From Ilyomonas sp965214235 (lineage in GTDB: Bacteria > Bacteroidota > Bacteroidia > Chitinophagales > Chitinophagaceae): DNA of 64,000 nucleotides. The notes beneath the pieces were generated by a model. The model was given only the letters and a program-made list of their open reading frames with translations. It was not told the DNA's origin and did not search any database. The stretch covers positions 806,001-870,000 of the forward strand of contig CBDCBH010000003.1 of NCBI GenBank assembly GCA_965214235.1. Direction: 5' to 3'. The translations under genes and the position numbers were made by a program. Shown here one piece after another: positions 44,901 to 53,371 of the stretch (the first letter of the stretch is position 1; each line of letters starts with the position of its first letter).

Positions 44901-45052
44901 AGCTTACCAATGCTTTGCCACGGAGTGGAAGAGCTTTGTGCCTGTGATGTACTTCTTGAATCATCTCCCGAAGAGGAAGAAAAATAATACGTGGCTGCGT
45001 TTACTGCTACCGTTAAGTGAAGAAGCAAAATGGGTAAAATGAATTTTCTCAT
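41981..45052 (-). CDS. secreted parallel beta-helix protein, T9SS substrate (paralog B)
   Basis: This 1023-residue protein has the same domain order as paralog A: signal peptide, beta-helix (about 30-600), jelly-roll (FPNGSFTSNADNVGVWSPIG), fibronectin-like domain (LNWKVDNQNSTASYYEVERA) and T9SS type A sorting signal (INPNPAKDVIHLSFDEM to SKTFIKE). Similarity to A is patchy. Long stretches of the beta-helix are nearly identical in DNA, while the segments around residues 60-85 and 295-345 (TIINSSISFIGIDG) and the C-terminal 200 residues differ clearly. This points to a tandem duplication followed by gene conversion or local diversification. Probably surface-exposed glycan-binding or -degrading. 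Confidence 0.9.
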   Translation of the reverse strand: MRKFILPILLLHLTVAVNAATYYFSSSSGDDSRSTSQAQSSSTPWQSIGKLNAIMSSLQPGDQVLFKSGDTFTGAINVTVSGTSGQPITFSSYGSGSSPVISGFSSAANWTQVRGNVWEAPFWQPNGAEGMVVMNNQQQGIGRYPNSNASNGGYLTINSNNGSTQLTSTALPSSPNWTGADVVIRKNRWTLDRSTISSHSGTTLNFASGSYNTITNNYGFFIVNSTNTLDQNGEWYYDNSRSKLQMYFSNNNPNVYTVQASTVETLVTISFQNYITFSNISFTGANSYAFNLTNSNNITIINSSISFIGIDGVQALSSNYLIVQNTSIANANNIAINCYWGCNNVAILNDQIGNTGLIAGMGQNGNAPAYEGIYVNGNNNLVQYCELDSTGYDGIHFEGDNDVVRNNFINTFGFVVDDCGGIYTGQGTAQTTVYNSRSILYNIILNGVGATAGTDNATYIATQGVYLDDNTNHTAVMNNTVANCGQAGIFNHNSYFTNISNNTLYNNGKAQFLFVRQINPVSSVTVQNNIMFAKTATQLASRMESYSGNNDLSQIGNEDNNYYCRPIDNNYMFYDMYEVGTSGNYVTSYETLATWQSKFGLDGNSQSSPGTIPSFTSSNASGMNLFPNGSFTSNADNVGVWSPIGDGTVSWLPGGKVQLSASNYSSTTNSFYTTLTTNSSVTAGSGHLLTFNLQGAAAGSSMTVYLRQGSAPYGPMSTSTMIPIPTTAQNVQFGFTPTVSGPVSIEMDIVQPTGAVLLDNVVLQQATITQTNPDDYIVFAYNPSTSNMNVNIPSGTYLDATGKQYTNSTTLQPYTSIVLFQQTSGGSTNSVAQQSIALDGNLVDASANSTISSAATKLNWKVDNQNSTASYYEVERASDAKNFTSIGKATVKTNDASSVTYQYSDASPLAGKNYYRITQHNNKDSASSTSKIVVVNNISFKINPNPAKDVIHLSFDEMINAADHLDKDMAIRNAAGVTVQTVRLPSTDNLNRIDINVAALQRGVYILSVSSDGKAFSKTFIKE

Positions 45053-45690
45053 AGGTGTTTTTATTTTTTAAAATGAAACTTTTACTATTAATATCAGATT
45101 CATTAACAGATATAAAAAGTTTGCTCACTCGCAGGTAACGCGAGCAAATGCTTTACTAAATAACTTTAAAACATTAAATTGACTGAACTTCAACGACTGC
45201 TTTTTTCTAACTGCTTTAACCAATTTTATCTTAAGTAACAGGATTATTTAATACCCTACTTCATGATAACATACGTGCGAGATTATATAGATTAATAAGT
45301 GTTACAGCTAACCTGTGTTTTGGTACCTACTATAATTTCTAAATAATCATATTTTGGCGGCGAGCAATTGTCAATAACCGTTCCAATTTCCTAAAAGTGG
45401 ATATTTTTCTACAATTAAAATTCAGGTTTAACTTAATTATATTTTGGACTTCTTATTAAAAATATTTCTAACTTCCTGATAGAAGATTTTGCAGTAAAAG
45501 AAAAAGCTTTTATTTAATGATATTAGATTGAAAGGGAGAAACTTTGCCTATACAAGCTATTATTACTGTAAAGCCGAACAGCCACTGTTTGTAAACGAAG
45601 TTTTCTTTGTTATGAAGCGAGTAAAAAAGCATTAAAAGAATAGTACAAAAGCATCGCAATCATTAGATTTTTTTGCTAACACTTATCTTT
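45053..45690. other. non-coding gap upstream of beta-helix paralog B
   Basis: About 640 nt with no recognisable gene, RNA or hairpin. AT-rich throughout. It must contain the promoter of paralog B; I could not single one out. Confidence 0.5.
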
Positions 45691-46908
45691 CTATTTATCC
45701 TGCCACCTTCTTCCTTCCATTAAGCGAGCTATCAACATGCCTGCCGCCGTATCGCAGGTTACATTTAAAATAGTAGCAACCGGGTCAACCAAAGTACCAA
45801 TAATCATTACCACCGGAAAGGCTTCCATCGGAAAATTATAAACCGACATTACCAGCAATTCGCCCAAGTAGCCACCGGCAGGAATGCCGCCTTCAACAAG
45901 ACTTACAAAAATGGTAATAAACAAAGCAATGGCAAGGGCATCGAAGCCTGTAAAAGGTTTATGAAAAAGTGCAAACACCGAAGCAATTTTAATAACGGAA
46001 GAGATAGCCGAACCATCCTTATGAAGCGTTGCGCCAAGCGGAATAGCAAGGTTGCCAATGTAAACCGGAATGCCCATGCTATTTGATGCAGCCAGATTCA
46101 CCGGAATGGTGGCAATGCTGCTGCAAGTACCTATGGCTGTTACCGATGGTGCAATGTTGTTTTTCCAATATCGCTTTACAGCATTCCAGCCACCGGCAAT
46201 AAAAGCGTACACACTGAACCAAACCGCATAGTCGAACAAACTAACGCCATGAAACACCGCGATAGCCCGCACATAGCTGTGCAGTAATTGCGAGCCAAGC
46301 GTTCCCACTTGTACGGCAAAATAAGCGCCCAAACCAATAGGCGCGACTGTCATAATCAGCATTAAAATACGGGTGAACACCTGGCTGCCCTCTTTCAAAA
46401 ATTTTGCAAACGCCTCGCCTTCTTTGCCGCTACGCAAAACAGCAAAACCAGTGAGCGATGAAAAGATAATAAGCGCAAGCATATTGCGCCGCGAAAAAAT
46501 TTTATACACATCATCAGCCGTAAGCATTGATGTAATTTGATCGCCTAAGCCAATGCTTCTGCTTTGTGGCATTGTAAATAAAGCGTTTGTTTTTATTTCA
46601 CCTATTGGGAACAACGAAACGCCAACCAGTGCAGTACCAGCAGCTACAACAACGGTAAGTAAAAAACAAAGCATCATCACGCTTAATAACTTACCGAATT
46701 TCTGTGAACGGTCTACCGAAGCAATGGATGAAGAAATAGTAAAAAAAACAAGCGGCACAACAGCCGTAAAAAGAAGGTTTAAAAAGATGTCGCCGAGTGG
46801 TTTTAAAAAGTTGATTTTTGTGCCGAACATAATGCCTAGAATGCAGCCGATAATAACGCCGCCAACCAAGAGCAAAATGTTAGCGTAATGCTTGAAAAAA
46901 TTATTCAA
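45691..46908 (-). CDS. dicarboxylate/amino acid:cation symporter
   Basis: This 405-residue inner-membrane carrier of the DAACS (SLC1) family imports glutamate, aspartate or C4-dicarboxylates with Na+ or H+. It has about eight helices and two re-entrant loops. Diagnostic blocks are GTCSSIATIPVNL (first hairpin region), IPLGATLHKDGSAI (NMDGT-like, here HKDGS) and the second hairpin EGGIPAGGYLG. The canonical NMDGT motif is changed to HKDGS, which shifts the likely substrate away from standard glutamate transporters. Monocistronic. Confidence 0.9.
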   Translation of the reverse strand: MNNFFKHYANILLLVGGVIIGCILGIMFGTKINFLKPLGDIFLNLLFTAVVPLVFFTISSSIASVDRSQKFGKLLSVMMLCFLLTVVVAAGTALVGVSLFPIGEIKTNALFTMPQSRSIGLGDQITSMLTADDVYKIFSRRNMLALIIFSSLTGFAVLRSGKEGEAFAKFLKEGSQVFTRILMLIMTVAPIGLGAYFAVQVGTLGSQLLHSYVRAIAVFHGVSLFDYAVWFSVYAFIAGGWNAVKRYWKNNIAPSVTAIGTCSSIATIPVNLAASNSMGIPVYIGNLAIPLGATLHKDGSAISSVIKIASVFALFHKPFTGFDALAIALFITIFVSLVEGGIPAGGYLGELLVMSVYNFPMEAFPVVMIIGTLVDPVATILNVTCDTAAGMLIARLMEGRRWQDK

Positions 46909-47024
46909 AATAAAGTGTTGGTTATTTGATGAAAGAAAAACATCAGCCGTTATTTACTGTTTCAACTTATCAAATATCCCACTATCATTTTAAAAATTGT
47001 TGTTTATCTCTTTATAATAAAAAA

Positions 47025-47054
47025 TAACCCGCCATGTTAAAACATAGCGGGTTA
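47025..47054 (-). terminator. terminator after MBL-rhodanese gene
   Basis: TAACCCGC/GCGGGTTA stem (47025-47032, 47047-47054) extended inward by ATGTT/AACAT after one mismatch. On the minus strand TTTTATT follows. Confidence 0.7.
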
Positions 47055-47076
47055 CAAAAATGTAAATAATCAATTT

Positions 47077-48489
47077 TTAATTGAGCACTTCAGTGCTTTT
47101 TTTTGTTTCTATTTTGTCTTTATTTTTTAAAGCAGCATAACCGCCGCTAACGTTCCGCAAATTATGAATGCCTTGCTGTTTTAACAACGAAGCCGCAATT
47201 ACGCTGCGATAGCCGCCAGCGCAATGTAAATACAAATTATCAGTATCGTTGATGGCTGAAATACTGATTGGGTTAACCATATTCTCCAACGGTATATTCA
47301 CAGCATCTTTCACATGACCGTCGGCAAATTCAACTTCTTTCCGAACATCAATAATTACAAGGTTTTCATCAAATGGAATATCCATCGCCACTTCATCAGC
47401 TTCCACATTAATTATCATATCAATAGGTTCGCCGCTCTGTTTCCAGGCTTCAAAGCCTCCTCTTAAAAAACCTTCCATTTTTTCAAATCCAACGCGCGCC
47501 AATCGAATGATGGTTTCTTTTTCCATTCCTTCTTCTGTTACCAGCAACAACGCATGATTAAACGATACCAGGCTACCAGCCCATTCTGCAAACCGCCCTT
47601 CTAAACCAATACTGATAGAACCAGGTACAAAACCGGTTGTAAATACATCGGCGTTGCGCGTATCAAGGATAGTAATGTTGTTTTGTTTTGCTTTGTTTTT
47701 AAAGTCTTCAACCGACAAAGCTGTTAAGCCTTTTTCCAAGATTGTATCTAAATTTTCGTACCCTTTTTTATTCAGTTCTGCTGCGATAGAAAAATATTGC
47801 GGCGGTGCCGAAAGCCCATCTATTACTACTTTAACAAAAGCTTCAGCGGTTTGTGGCTGCAACGCATAATTGGTACGCTTTTCTTCCTCGATGGTACTGT
47901 GCGTTTTTGGTCCTAAATTCTTACCGCAACTGCTGCCGGGTCCATGCGCAGGGTAAACCAGCACATCATCTGCAAGCGGCATTATTTTATACTGCAAACT
48001 ATTAAAAAGTTGGGTTGCCAATTCTTCAGTAGTAACCGAACCATCAGTTTGTGATAAGTCGGGCCGGCCCACATCACCGCAAAACAAAGTATCGCCGGTA
48101 AAAACTGCATAGTCTTTTCCCTCTTCATCTTTCAATAAATAACAAGTGCTTTCCGGTGTATGCCCAGGCGTGTGCAATATCTTGACGAATATATTTCCTA
48201 ATTCAAAAACATCACTATCGTTAGCAATTACCACATCAAACTGCGCTTTGGTTTGCGGACCATAAACAATAGGTGCGCCGGTGGCTTTACTTAATTCTAA
48301 ATGACCGCTAACAAAATCGGCATGAAAGTGTGTTTCAAAAATATATTTAATACGTGTTTTTCTTTCTTCTGCCATTTGCAAATACATATCAATATCGCGC
48401 AGCGGATCTATAATTGCCGCCTCATCGTTACTTTCAATATAATAAGCGGCTTCACTTAAACAACCTGTATATAATTGTTTGATGTACAT
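47077..48489 (-). CDS. persulfide dioxygenase-type MBL protein with two rhodanese domains
   Basis: This 470-residue cytosolic protein has an N-terminal metallo-beta-lactamase domain (about 1-240) with His54, His56, Asp58 (THFHADF), His110 (HTPGHTPES) and Asp133 (FTGDTLF). The position after Asp58 is Phe instead of His, which fits the mononuclear iron site of ETHE1/CstB-type persulfide dioxygenases. Two rhodanese domains follow. The first (ILDTRNADVF) lacks the active-site Cys (its loop reads LLVTEEGMEKE), and the second has an intact loop (LHCAGGYRS). The protein should oxidise and transfer sulfane sulfur. It is preceded by an ArsR regulator on the same strand, 45 nt away, forming a sulfide/persulfide response unit. 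Confidence 0.9.
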   Translation of the reverse strand: MYIKQLYTGCLSEAAYYIESNDEAAIIDPLRDIDMYLQMAEERKTRIKYIFETHFHADFVSGHLELSKATGAPIVYGPQTKAQFDVVIANDSDVFELGNIFVKILHTPGHTPESTCYLLKDEEGKDYAVFTGDTLFCGDVGRPDLSQTDGSVTTEELATQLFNSLQYKIMPLADDVLVYPAHGPGSSCGKNLGPKTHSTIEEEKRTNYALQPQTAEAFVKVVIDGLSAPPQYFSIAAELNKKGYENLDTILEKGLTALSVEDFKNKAKQNNITILDTRNADVFTTGFVPGSISIGLEGRFAEWAGSLVSFNHALLLVTEEGMEKETIIRLARVGFEKMEGFLRGGFEAWKQSGEPIDMIINVEADEVAMDIPFDENLVIIDVRKEVEFADGHVKDAVNIPLENMVNPISISAINDTDNLYLHCAGGYRSVIAASLLKQQGIHNLRNVSGGYAALKNKDKIETKKSTEVLN

Positions 48490-48534
48490 AAGTAGATTAA
48501 TAAAAAAAGCTGGATATCAGTTTTCGGTATGTTT

Positions 48535-48882
48535 TTATGCTACCAGTTCCTCTACAAATTTATTGATTTCGGTAACACGCGGATAGTTAATAGCGTAATG
48601 GATAAACTTGCCATCGCGCTTGGTAATTACTATACCTGCACGGCGCAAAATGGCGAGATGCTGCGAAGCCACAGATTGCTCCAGACGCAGTTTTACATAC
48701 AGTTCTGTTACCGTAAGCTTACCGCTTTCATCAAGCAGCTTTATCATTTGCTGGCGCAATTTATGGTTCATGGCACGCAGTATTAAAGCCGATTTTTTAA
48801 TATGAAGAAAATCAACTTTTACTTGATCCTGATTGTCTGGATTCGTTAAGGTTACGTTCGGAGTGTGAGTGGATGTTAGCAT
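48535..48882 (-). CDS. ArsR-family transcriptional regulator without cysteine
   Basis: This 115-residue winged-helix repressor has its recognition helix region as LRLEQSVASQHLAILRRAGIV, followed by the wing TKRDGKFIHYAI. Regulators next to persulfide dioxygenases are often of the BigR/SqrR type, which sense persulfide by two cysteines. This protein has no Cys at all, so sensing must use another ligand or the protein acts as a constitutive repressor. It is probably autoregulated with the MBL-rhodanese gene. Confidence 0.88.
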   Translation of the reverse strand: MLTSTHTPNVTLTNPDNQDQVKVDFLHIKKSALILRAMNHKLRQQMIKLLDESGKLTVTELYVKLRLEQSVASQHLAILRRAGIVITKRDGKFIHYAINYPRVTEINKFVEELVA

Positions 48883-48968
48883 TTTTAATTATACGTTTTT
48901 ATACGAATTGATAAATATTGATATTTTTAAAGCGCAAATGAACAAGATAATTTCTAAAAATTTTTATA

Positions 48969-49643
48969 TTATTTAAATGGCGAATAAAATTCTTTTACAT
49001 AGAATGGTTCGGCATAGACGATATCCTCAAACTGCTTTTTCGCATATAAGTGTTGAGCCAGTATATTTATATGTGATAATGTGTAAGAAGAAGTTGTGAA
49101 AGAAGCGTTGTCGTTATGTACAATTATCTTCTCACATTTATTGTGCCCACTTCCAAAAAAATACATATTTCGATATAATAAAAAGGGTGCAAAGCTTGTT
49201 GGCTCTACAATTAATGCCTGTGGCGAAAGCAGAGTAGTTAAAGAAGCATCATACACTGCGGTAAACACTTCATTGCGGCGGGCATCAATCATTGGACAAT
49301 ACAAAGCGTTTTCATCTTGCTGCTGTTCAATGGCAGCTTTTGCCATTACCTGCAATGTATTTATTAAAACAAGCGGCTTTTGTGCAGAATAACAAATACC
49401 CTTTGCCGATGCCAAACCTACCCGTAAACCTGTGTAGCTGCCCGGACCGTTTACCACCGTAACTGCATCAATGCCTGTAAATGCAATGCCGGAACTGCGC
49501 ATAATGTTTTGGATAGCCGGCTGCACAAAAGATGCATGATTTTTTTGATCTGAATGAACACGAAAATCAATTACACCCTTTTCATTGCACAAGCCTACTG
49601 TAGCGGTTTCTAAAGCGGTATCAATGCACAACAGTAATGCCAT
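48969..49643 (-). CDS. tsaB: tRNA threonylcarbamoyladenosine biosynthesis protein TsaB
   Basis: This 224-residue ASKHA-fold protein partners TsaD in forming t6A at position 37 of ANN-decoding tRNAs. The opening LLCIDTALETATVGL and the block VNGPGSYTGLRVGLASAKG are diagnostic. The usual His metal ligands of TsaD are absent, as expected for TsaB. The gene is a single unit on the minus strand, divergent from ridA. Confidence 0.95.
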   Translation of the reverse strand: MALLLCIDTALETATVGLCNEKGVIDFRVHSDQKNHASFVQPAIQNIMRSSGIAFTGIDAVTVVNGPGSYTGLRVGLASAKGICYSAQKPLVLINTLQVMAKAAIEQQQDENALYCPMIDARRNEVFTAVYDASLTTLLSPQALIVEPTSFAPFLLYRNMYFFGSGHNKCEKIIVHNDNASFTTSSYTLSHINILAQHLYAKKQFEDIVYAEPFYVKEFYSPFK

Positions 49644-49766
49644 CTGAATTATAAAAAAGGTGCAAGATTACGCATTTTTAAAGTAGAGGTTTGTTTAGTA
49701 TTTTATAATTTATTGATGAATTTGGATTATAAAATTTAGCGCAACTTGCCAACATAAAATATTACT

Positions 49767-50153
49767 ATGTTAAAGCAAATCATCAATACCGAAAATGCAC
49801 CAAAACCAATCGGGCCTTACAGCCAGGCCATAATTGCCGGTGGCTTTTTATTTATCAGCGGGCAAATTGCCATCAACCCAAAAAATAATGAACTGGTTGA
49901 AGGAAGTATTGCAGAAGAAACCAAACAGGTAATGCAAAATGTAGCCGCCGTTTTGCAACAAGCTAAACTCTCGTTTGAGCATGTGGTAAAAACAACCATT
50001 TTTTTGAGTGATATGAGTTTATTTTCTGCCGTTAATGAAGTTTATGGAAGCTATTTTTCGGGCGATTATCCGGCAAGAGAAACGGTTGCTGTAAAAGCAT
50101 TGCCAAGGAAGGTAAATGTTGAAATCAGCATTACGGCGGTTGTCAATTTATAA
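49767..50153 (+). CDS. ridA: RidA-family 2-iminobutanoate/2-iminopropanoate deaminase
   Basis: This 128-residue cytosolic trimeric enzyme removes reactive imines produced by PLP dehydratases. The core motifs AIIAGGFLFISGQIAI, VVKTTIFLSDMSLF and YPARETVAVKALPRKV are present, including the Arg that binds the carboxylate. The length is standard. It is convergent with galM after a 6-nt spacer. Confidence 0.93.
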   Translation: MLKQIINTENAPKPIGPYSQAIIAGGFLFISGQIAINPKNNELVEGSIAEETKQVMQNVAAVLQQAKLSFEHVVKTTIFLSDMSLFSAVNEVYGSYFSGDYPARETVAVKALPRKVNVEISITAVVNL

Positions 50154-50159
50154 ATACTG

Positions 50160-51113
50160 CTACGTTACAAATTGCAATTGGTATGAGGCGATAAACCTCT
50201 TGCTCTGTGTGGGTTCTAGAATAGTTAAGCCAATAGCATTATTAAATGAATCGGGAAGGCTGCTAAGGTTTTCTATCGCAATACATTCTCTGCTTTCAGG
50301 AATAAACAATTGCAGATACGGATAATTTTTTTCGGCAACAATTGCCAGTTGCAAACGTGCTTTTTCATCCCGTAAAATGCAGGCAGGTTGTGCTTCGTTT
50401 TCTTTTATTACAAAGCAATTGTCGAACGCGGTTTTGCCTATCGGCGTCAGCTCGCCAAATTCAGAATAAGGCAAATACTTTCCGGTAGGCAAAAGCCGGT
50501 TATCAAACTCAACCATTGCATCTGCGTTAATGAAAAGCGATACATCATTTAGTTTTTTTCCAAACGAAAAATAAGGATGCCAGCCATCGGCAACCGGAAT
50601 AGAAACATCGCTGTTATTAACGATTGTAGTTGATACCCTTAAACAGTTGTTTTCTTTTAATTCATATTTAATTTCGGCGCGATAAAAAAACGGGTAACCG
50701 TCATCGTTTTTGTAATAATCGTAAGCCAGCGTTACAAAAGCAGAAGTATTGGTTACACCTTTATCAATCAAAGTAAAAATGGCATCATAAAGCAATCCGT
50801 GCAAGGCTTCGCGATGATGAAAATATTTATTGAATTTATACTTTTGATTGGCGAAAGTGTAACAGCCTTCTTTAATACGGCAAACAAACGGGCTAAGCTT
50901 GGCGCTTTGAAACAACGGCGTTATATTTTGTTGTGCATCGCTTGTATTTGTAAAGCCGTAAACTACATTTTTTTCAATGCCGTTTTGTAAAATGGAAAAG
51001 GCATTCAGCAAGGCGCCAAACGCATAAATTTCGGCTTTAGCTCCGGCTTCAGTTTCTTCTAAAATAATTACTGCATCTGCACCAACACCACTTGTTGAAA
51101 CACGAAAAAACAT
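50160..51113 (-). CDS. aldose 1-epimerase family protein
   Basis: This 317-residue galactose mutarotase-like protein has a beta-sandwich fold. Likely catalytic and binding residues are His in YHHREALHGLLYDA, His in ADGWHPYFSFG, and a Glu near the C-terminus (ESRECIAIENL). The family interconverts alpha- and beta-anomers of hexoses. It has no adjacent sugar genes. Convergent to ridA. Confidence 0.88.
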   Translation of the reverse strand: MFFRVSTSGVGADAVIILEETEAGAKAEIYAFGALLNAFSILQNGIEKNVVYGFTNTSDAQQNITPLFQSAKLSPFVCRIKEGCYTFANQKYKFNKYFHHREALHGLLYDAIFTLIDKGVTNTSAFVTLAYDYYKNDDGYPFFYRAEIKYELKENNCLRVSTTIVNNSDVSIPVADGWHPYFSFGKKLNDVSLFINADAMVEFDNRLLPTGKYLPYSEFGELTPIGKTAFDNCFVIKENEAQPACILRDEKARLQLAIVAEKNYPYLQLFIPESRECIAIENLSSLPDSFNNAIGLTILEPTQSKRFIASYQLQFVT

Positions 51114-51169
51114 AGCCGCTTTTTGTTTTGCTTTGAAAAAAGAACAAATAATGCTGTGCGAAGAAACCT

Positions 51170-52267
51170 TTATTTCAGCACTTCTTTCAGCTTTTCAACC
51201 AACTGTTCGCCACGAAGATTTTTGCCGATGATAACGCCGTCCGGATCAATCAAAAAGTTTTGAGGAATCGATTGAATATGATATTCTAACGCCACTGCAT
51301 TACTCCAGTATTTTAAATCGCTGATGTGCGTCCATAGTAAATTATCGGCTTTTATAGCACGCACCCATGAATCTTTTGTTTCATCAAGCGACACGCTTAC
51401 CACCGTAAAATTTTTGTTTTTAAACGTGTTGTAAGCTGCCACTACATTAGGGTTTTCCATGCGGCACGGGCGGCACCAGCTTGCCCAAAAATCCAGCAGC
51501 ACATATTTGCCTTTAAACTGCGAAAGCGAAACATTTTTGCCCGAAGTATCGGTTTGTGTAAAGTCAATAGCTTTAGTTCCCACCGCACCAATCTTATCAT
51601 TGTCAATTACCTGCGAAATGTTTTTGGCAAACTGACTTTGCAGCGCAGAACCCGTTAGTGTATTGTATCTTTTTTGAAGTAACACAACGTTTTTGTTTGG
51701 ATCGGTATCATAGCTGTAAGCCAATACCAGCGTGGAAACCGGCGAATTTTTTTTACGGGCAATAAAGCGGTCGATGCTTTCCTGGTAAATGTTGTACGTT
51801 GTATTTAAAGCAATCATTAAACTGTCTTTTTCCGATTGTGTTTGTGCCGATTGAACACCATTTCTATACATCGTTACATAATCGTTCAGTGGTTTGATAT
51901 GATACAAAAATTCTTCGTAATCATAATTCGATGGCGAGCCTGTAATTATAACGTCGCTAAAGTTACTGCTATCGCTTTTTACTTTTACATCATCATTGCC
52001 CATAAACACAACCAAACGTTGGGTTAAGCCCGAAAAAGCAATGATCCGTGCATCAATATTATTCACCGTTCCGGTTAATGTAAAGCCGCCATTTAGCACT
52101 TTTGTTTTTGCTAATGTATCGGTTCCGTTAAAGCCGAACAAGGTAACATTGGTGCCGTTGGGCAAGGCTCTTAACTGACCTTCAATCACAAAACCGCCGC
52201 TTGTTTTTTTAATTTGAGCGATAGATAAAAAAGGCAGTAAAAACAAAAGAAAGAAAATTTGTTTCAT
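51170..52267 (-). CDS. exported TlpA/ResA-like thioredoxin with DUF4369 domain
   Basis: This 365-residue periplasmic protein has a signal peptide (LLFLLPFLSIAQ). An N-terminal DUF4369 beta domain (about 25-115) is followed by a helical linker and a C-terminal thioredoxin domain with active site WASWCRPCRMENP (CRPC). Such proteins reduce disulfides in cytochrome maturation or cell-envelope proteins. The gene follows hisIE after 5 nt and so may be read through from the his genes. Confidence 0.9.
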   Translation of the reverse strand: MKQIFFLLFLLPFLSIAQIKKTSGGFVIEGQLRALPNGTNVTLFGFNGTDTLAKTKVLNGGFTLTGTVNNIDARIIAFSGLTQRLVVFMGNDDVKVKSDSSNFSDVIITGSPSNYDYEEFLYHIKPLNDYVTMYRNGVQSAQTQSEKDSLMIALNTTYNIYQESIDRFIARKKNSPVSTLVLAYSYDTDPNKNVVLLQKRYNTLTGSALQSQFAKNISQVIDNDKIGAVGTKAIDFTQTDTSGKNVSLSQFKGKYVLLDFWASWCRPCRMENPNVVAAYNTFKNKNFTVVSVSLDETKDSWVRAIKADNLLWTHISDLKYWSNAVALEYHIQSIPQNFLIDPDGVIIGKNLRGEQLVEKLKEVLK

Positions 52268-52272
52268 AGTAT

Positions 52273-52869
52273 TTATTTTGAATGACGCATCTTTAAAACG
52301 TCTGTTATATCGTTCAGCGTATATCCTTTGGCGTGAAGTAAAATAAGATAATGAAACAGCAAATCAGCCGCTTCATTTACAAACAATTGTTCGTTATCAT
52401 CCTTTGCTTCAATCACCAGTTCAACGGCTTCTTCACCTACTTTTTGCGCAATTTTATTAATACCTTTTTCAAATAACCGCGCCACATACGAATCTTCAGA
52501 AGCCGCGCTGCGCCTTACTTCTATCACTCCTTCAAGATATTCCAAAAAATTGTCGCTATGGTTTTTTTCGCTCCAGCAGGTATCGGCTCCTGTGTGGCAA
52601 ACGGCACCGGTGGGCGCAGCTTTTATCAGCAAAGTATCGTTATCGCAATCGGCGAGTATTTGTTTTACAATTAAAAAATGGCCGCTCTCTTCTCCTTTCG
52701 TCCACAACCGTTTTTTGGTACGACTATAAAAAGTAACCTTGCCTGTTTGCTCGGTTTGCTGCACGGCTTCTTCATTCATAAAACCCAGCATCAGCACTTT
52801 GTGCGTGGCATAATCCTGAATCACCGCAGGCACCAAAGCATCTTTGTATTTTTTAAAATCTAAGTTCAT
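52273..52869 (-). CDS. hisIE: bifunctional phosphoribosyl-AMP cyclohydrolase / phosphoribosyl-ATP diphosphatase
   Basis: This 198-residue fusion enzyme performs steps 2 and 3 of histidine synthesis. The N-terminal HisI half has VLMLGFMNEEA, TFYSRTKKRLWTKGEESGH and the zinc site ADCDNDTLL with CHTGADTCW. The C-terminal HisE half (about 105-198) has RLFEKGINKIAQKVGEEAVE and the metal-binding EAADLLFH. The ATG at 52869 matches family starts; an ATG 24 nt upstream is less likely. It is separated from hisF by about 530 nt of repeat-rich sequence. Confidence 0.95.
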   Translation of the reverse strand: MNLDFKKYKDALVPAVIQDYATHKVLMLGFMNEEAVQQTEQTGKVTFYSRTKKRLWTKGEESGHFLIVKQILADCDNDTLLIKAAPTGAVCHTGADTCWSEKNHSDNFLEYLEGVIEVRRSAASEDSYVARLFEKGINKIAQKVGEEAVELVIEAKDDNEQLFVNEAADLLFHYLILLHAKGYTLNDITDVLKMRHSK

Positions 52870-53114
52870 CGTTTTATCAAAGCTGATTGTCAAATATCAA
52901 TAAAAACAAACCCATTTGGGGCTGTTGCCGTTCAGTTAACAATTCAACACCAGTTCGGGCTGTTCGTTACAAGTCCGCAGCGCAGCAGCTATTCCGGCTC
53001 AAAGCTCACAACGCAAAGCCCGCAACTTTTTTACTGCTGCGCTTTACGGGCTTTCCACTTCCATCCCGCAGCCCATCAGCAATCGAATAAAAAATGGGCA
53101 ATTCCAAAGTGCAT

Positions 53115-53256
53115 CGTCATGTCAAGGAACGAAGCCATCTGTGGATTTGAGATTTTTGATCAGTGATTTGTGATTGGTCTGATTGACAAAGAGTGATTAC
53201 TATTTGTAACCAGCATCTACTGTATAGCACAGATGGCTTCGTTCCTCGCCATGACG
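53115..53256. repeat. 29-nt inverted repeat of the GAGGAACGAAGC type
   Basis: Left arm 53115-53143 (CGTCATGTCAAGGAACGAAG...) and right arm 53228-53256 pair at 27 of 29 positions. The core AGGAACGAAGCCATCTGTG belongs to a word (GCGAGGAACGAAGC) known to be scattered in many bacterial genomes. It would form a long hairpin with an 84-nt loop. Confidence 0.85.
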
Positions 53257-53297
53257 TGCAGCCACTTCATTAATCATGAGCTTCTTCTTTTGCCCGG

Positions 53298-53344
53298 CGT
53301 AGTCTCCGAACTACGTCGCTTCGTCAGCAAATCTCCCGATTTGC
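53298..53344. repeat. two adjacent short hairpins
   Basis: CGTAGT-CTCCGA-ACTACG (53298-53315) and GCAAATC-TCCC-GATTTGC (53327-53344) are perfect small stem-loops in tandem. Confidence 0.65.
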
Positions 53345-53371
53345 AATGCTCGTTATAAAATTCGGTTGCAT

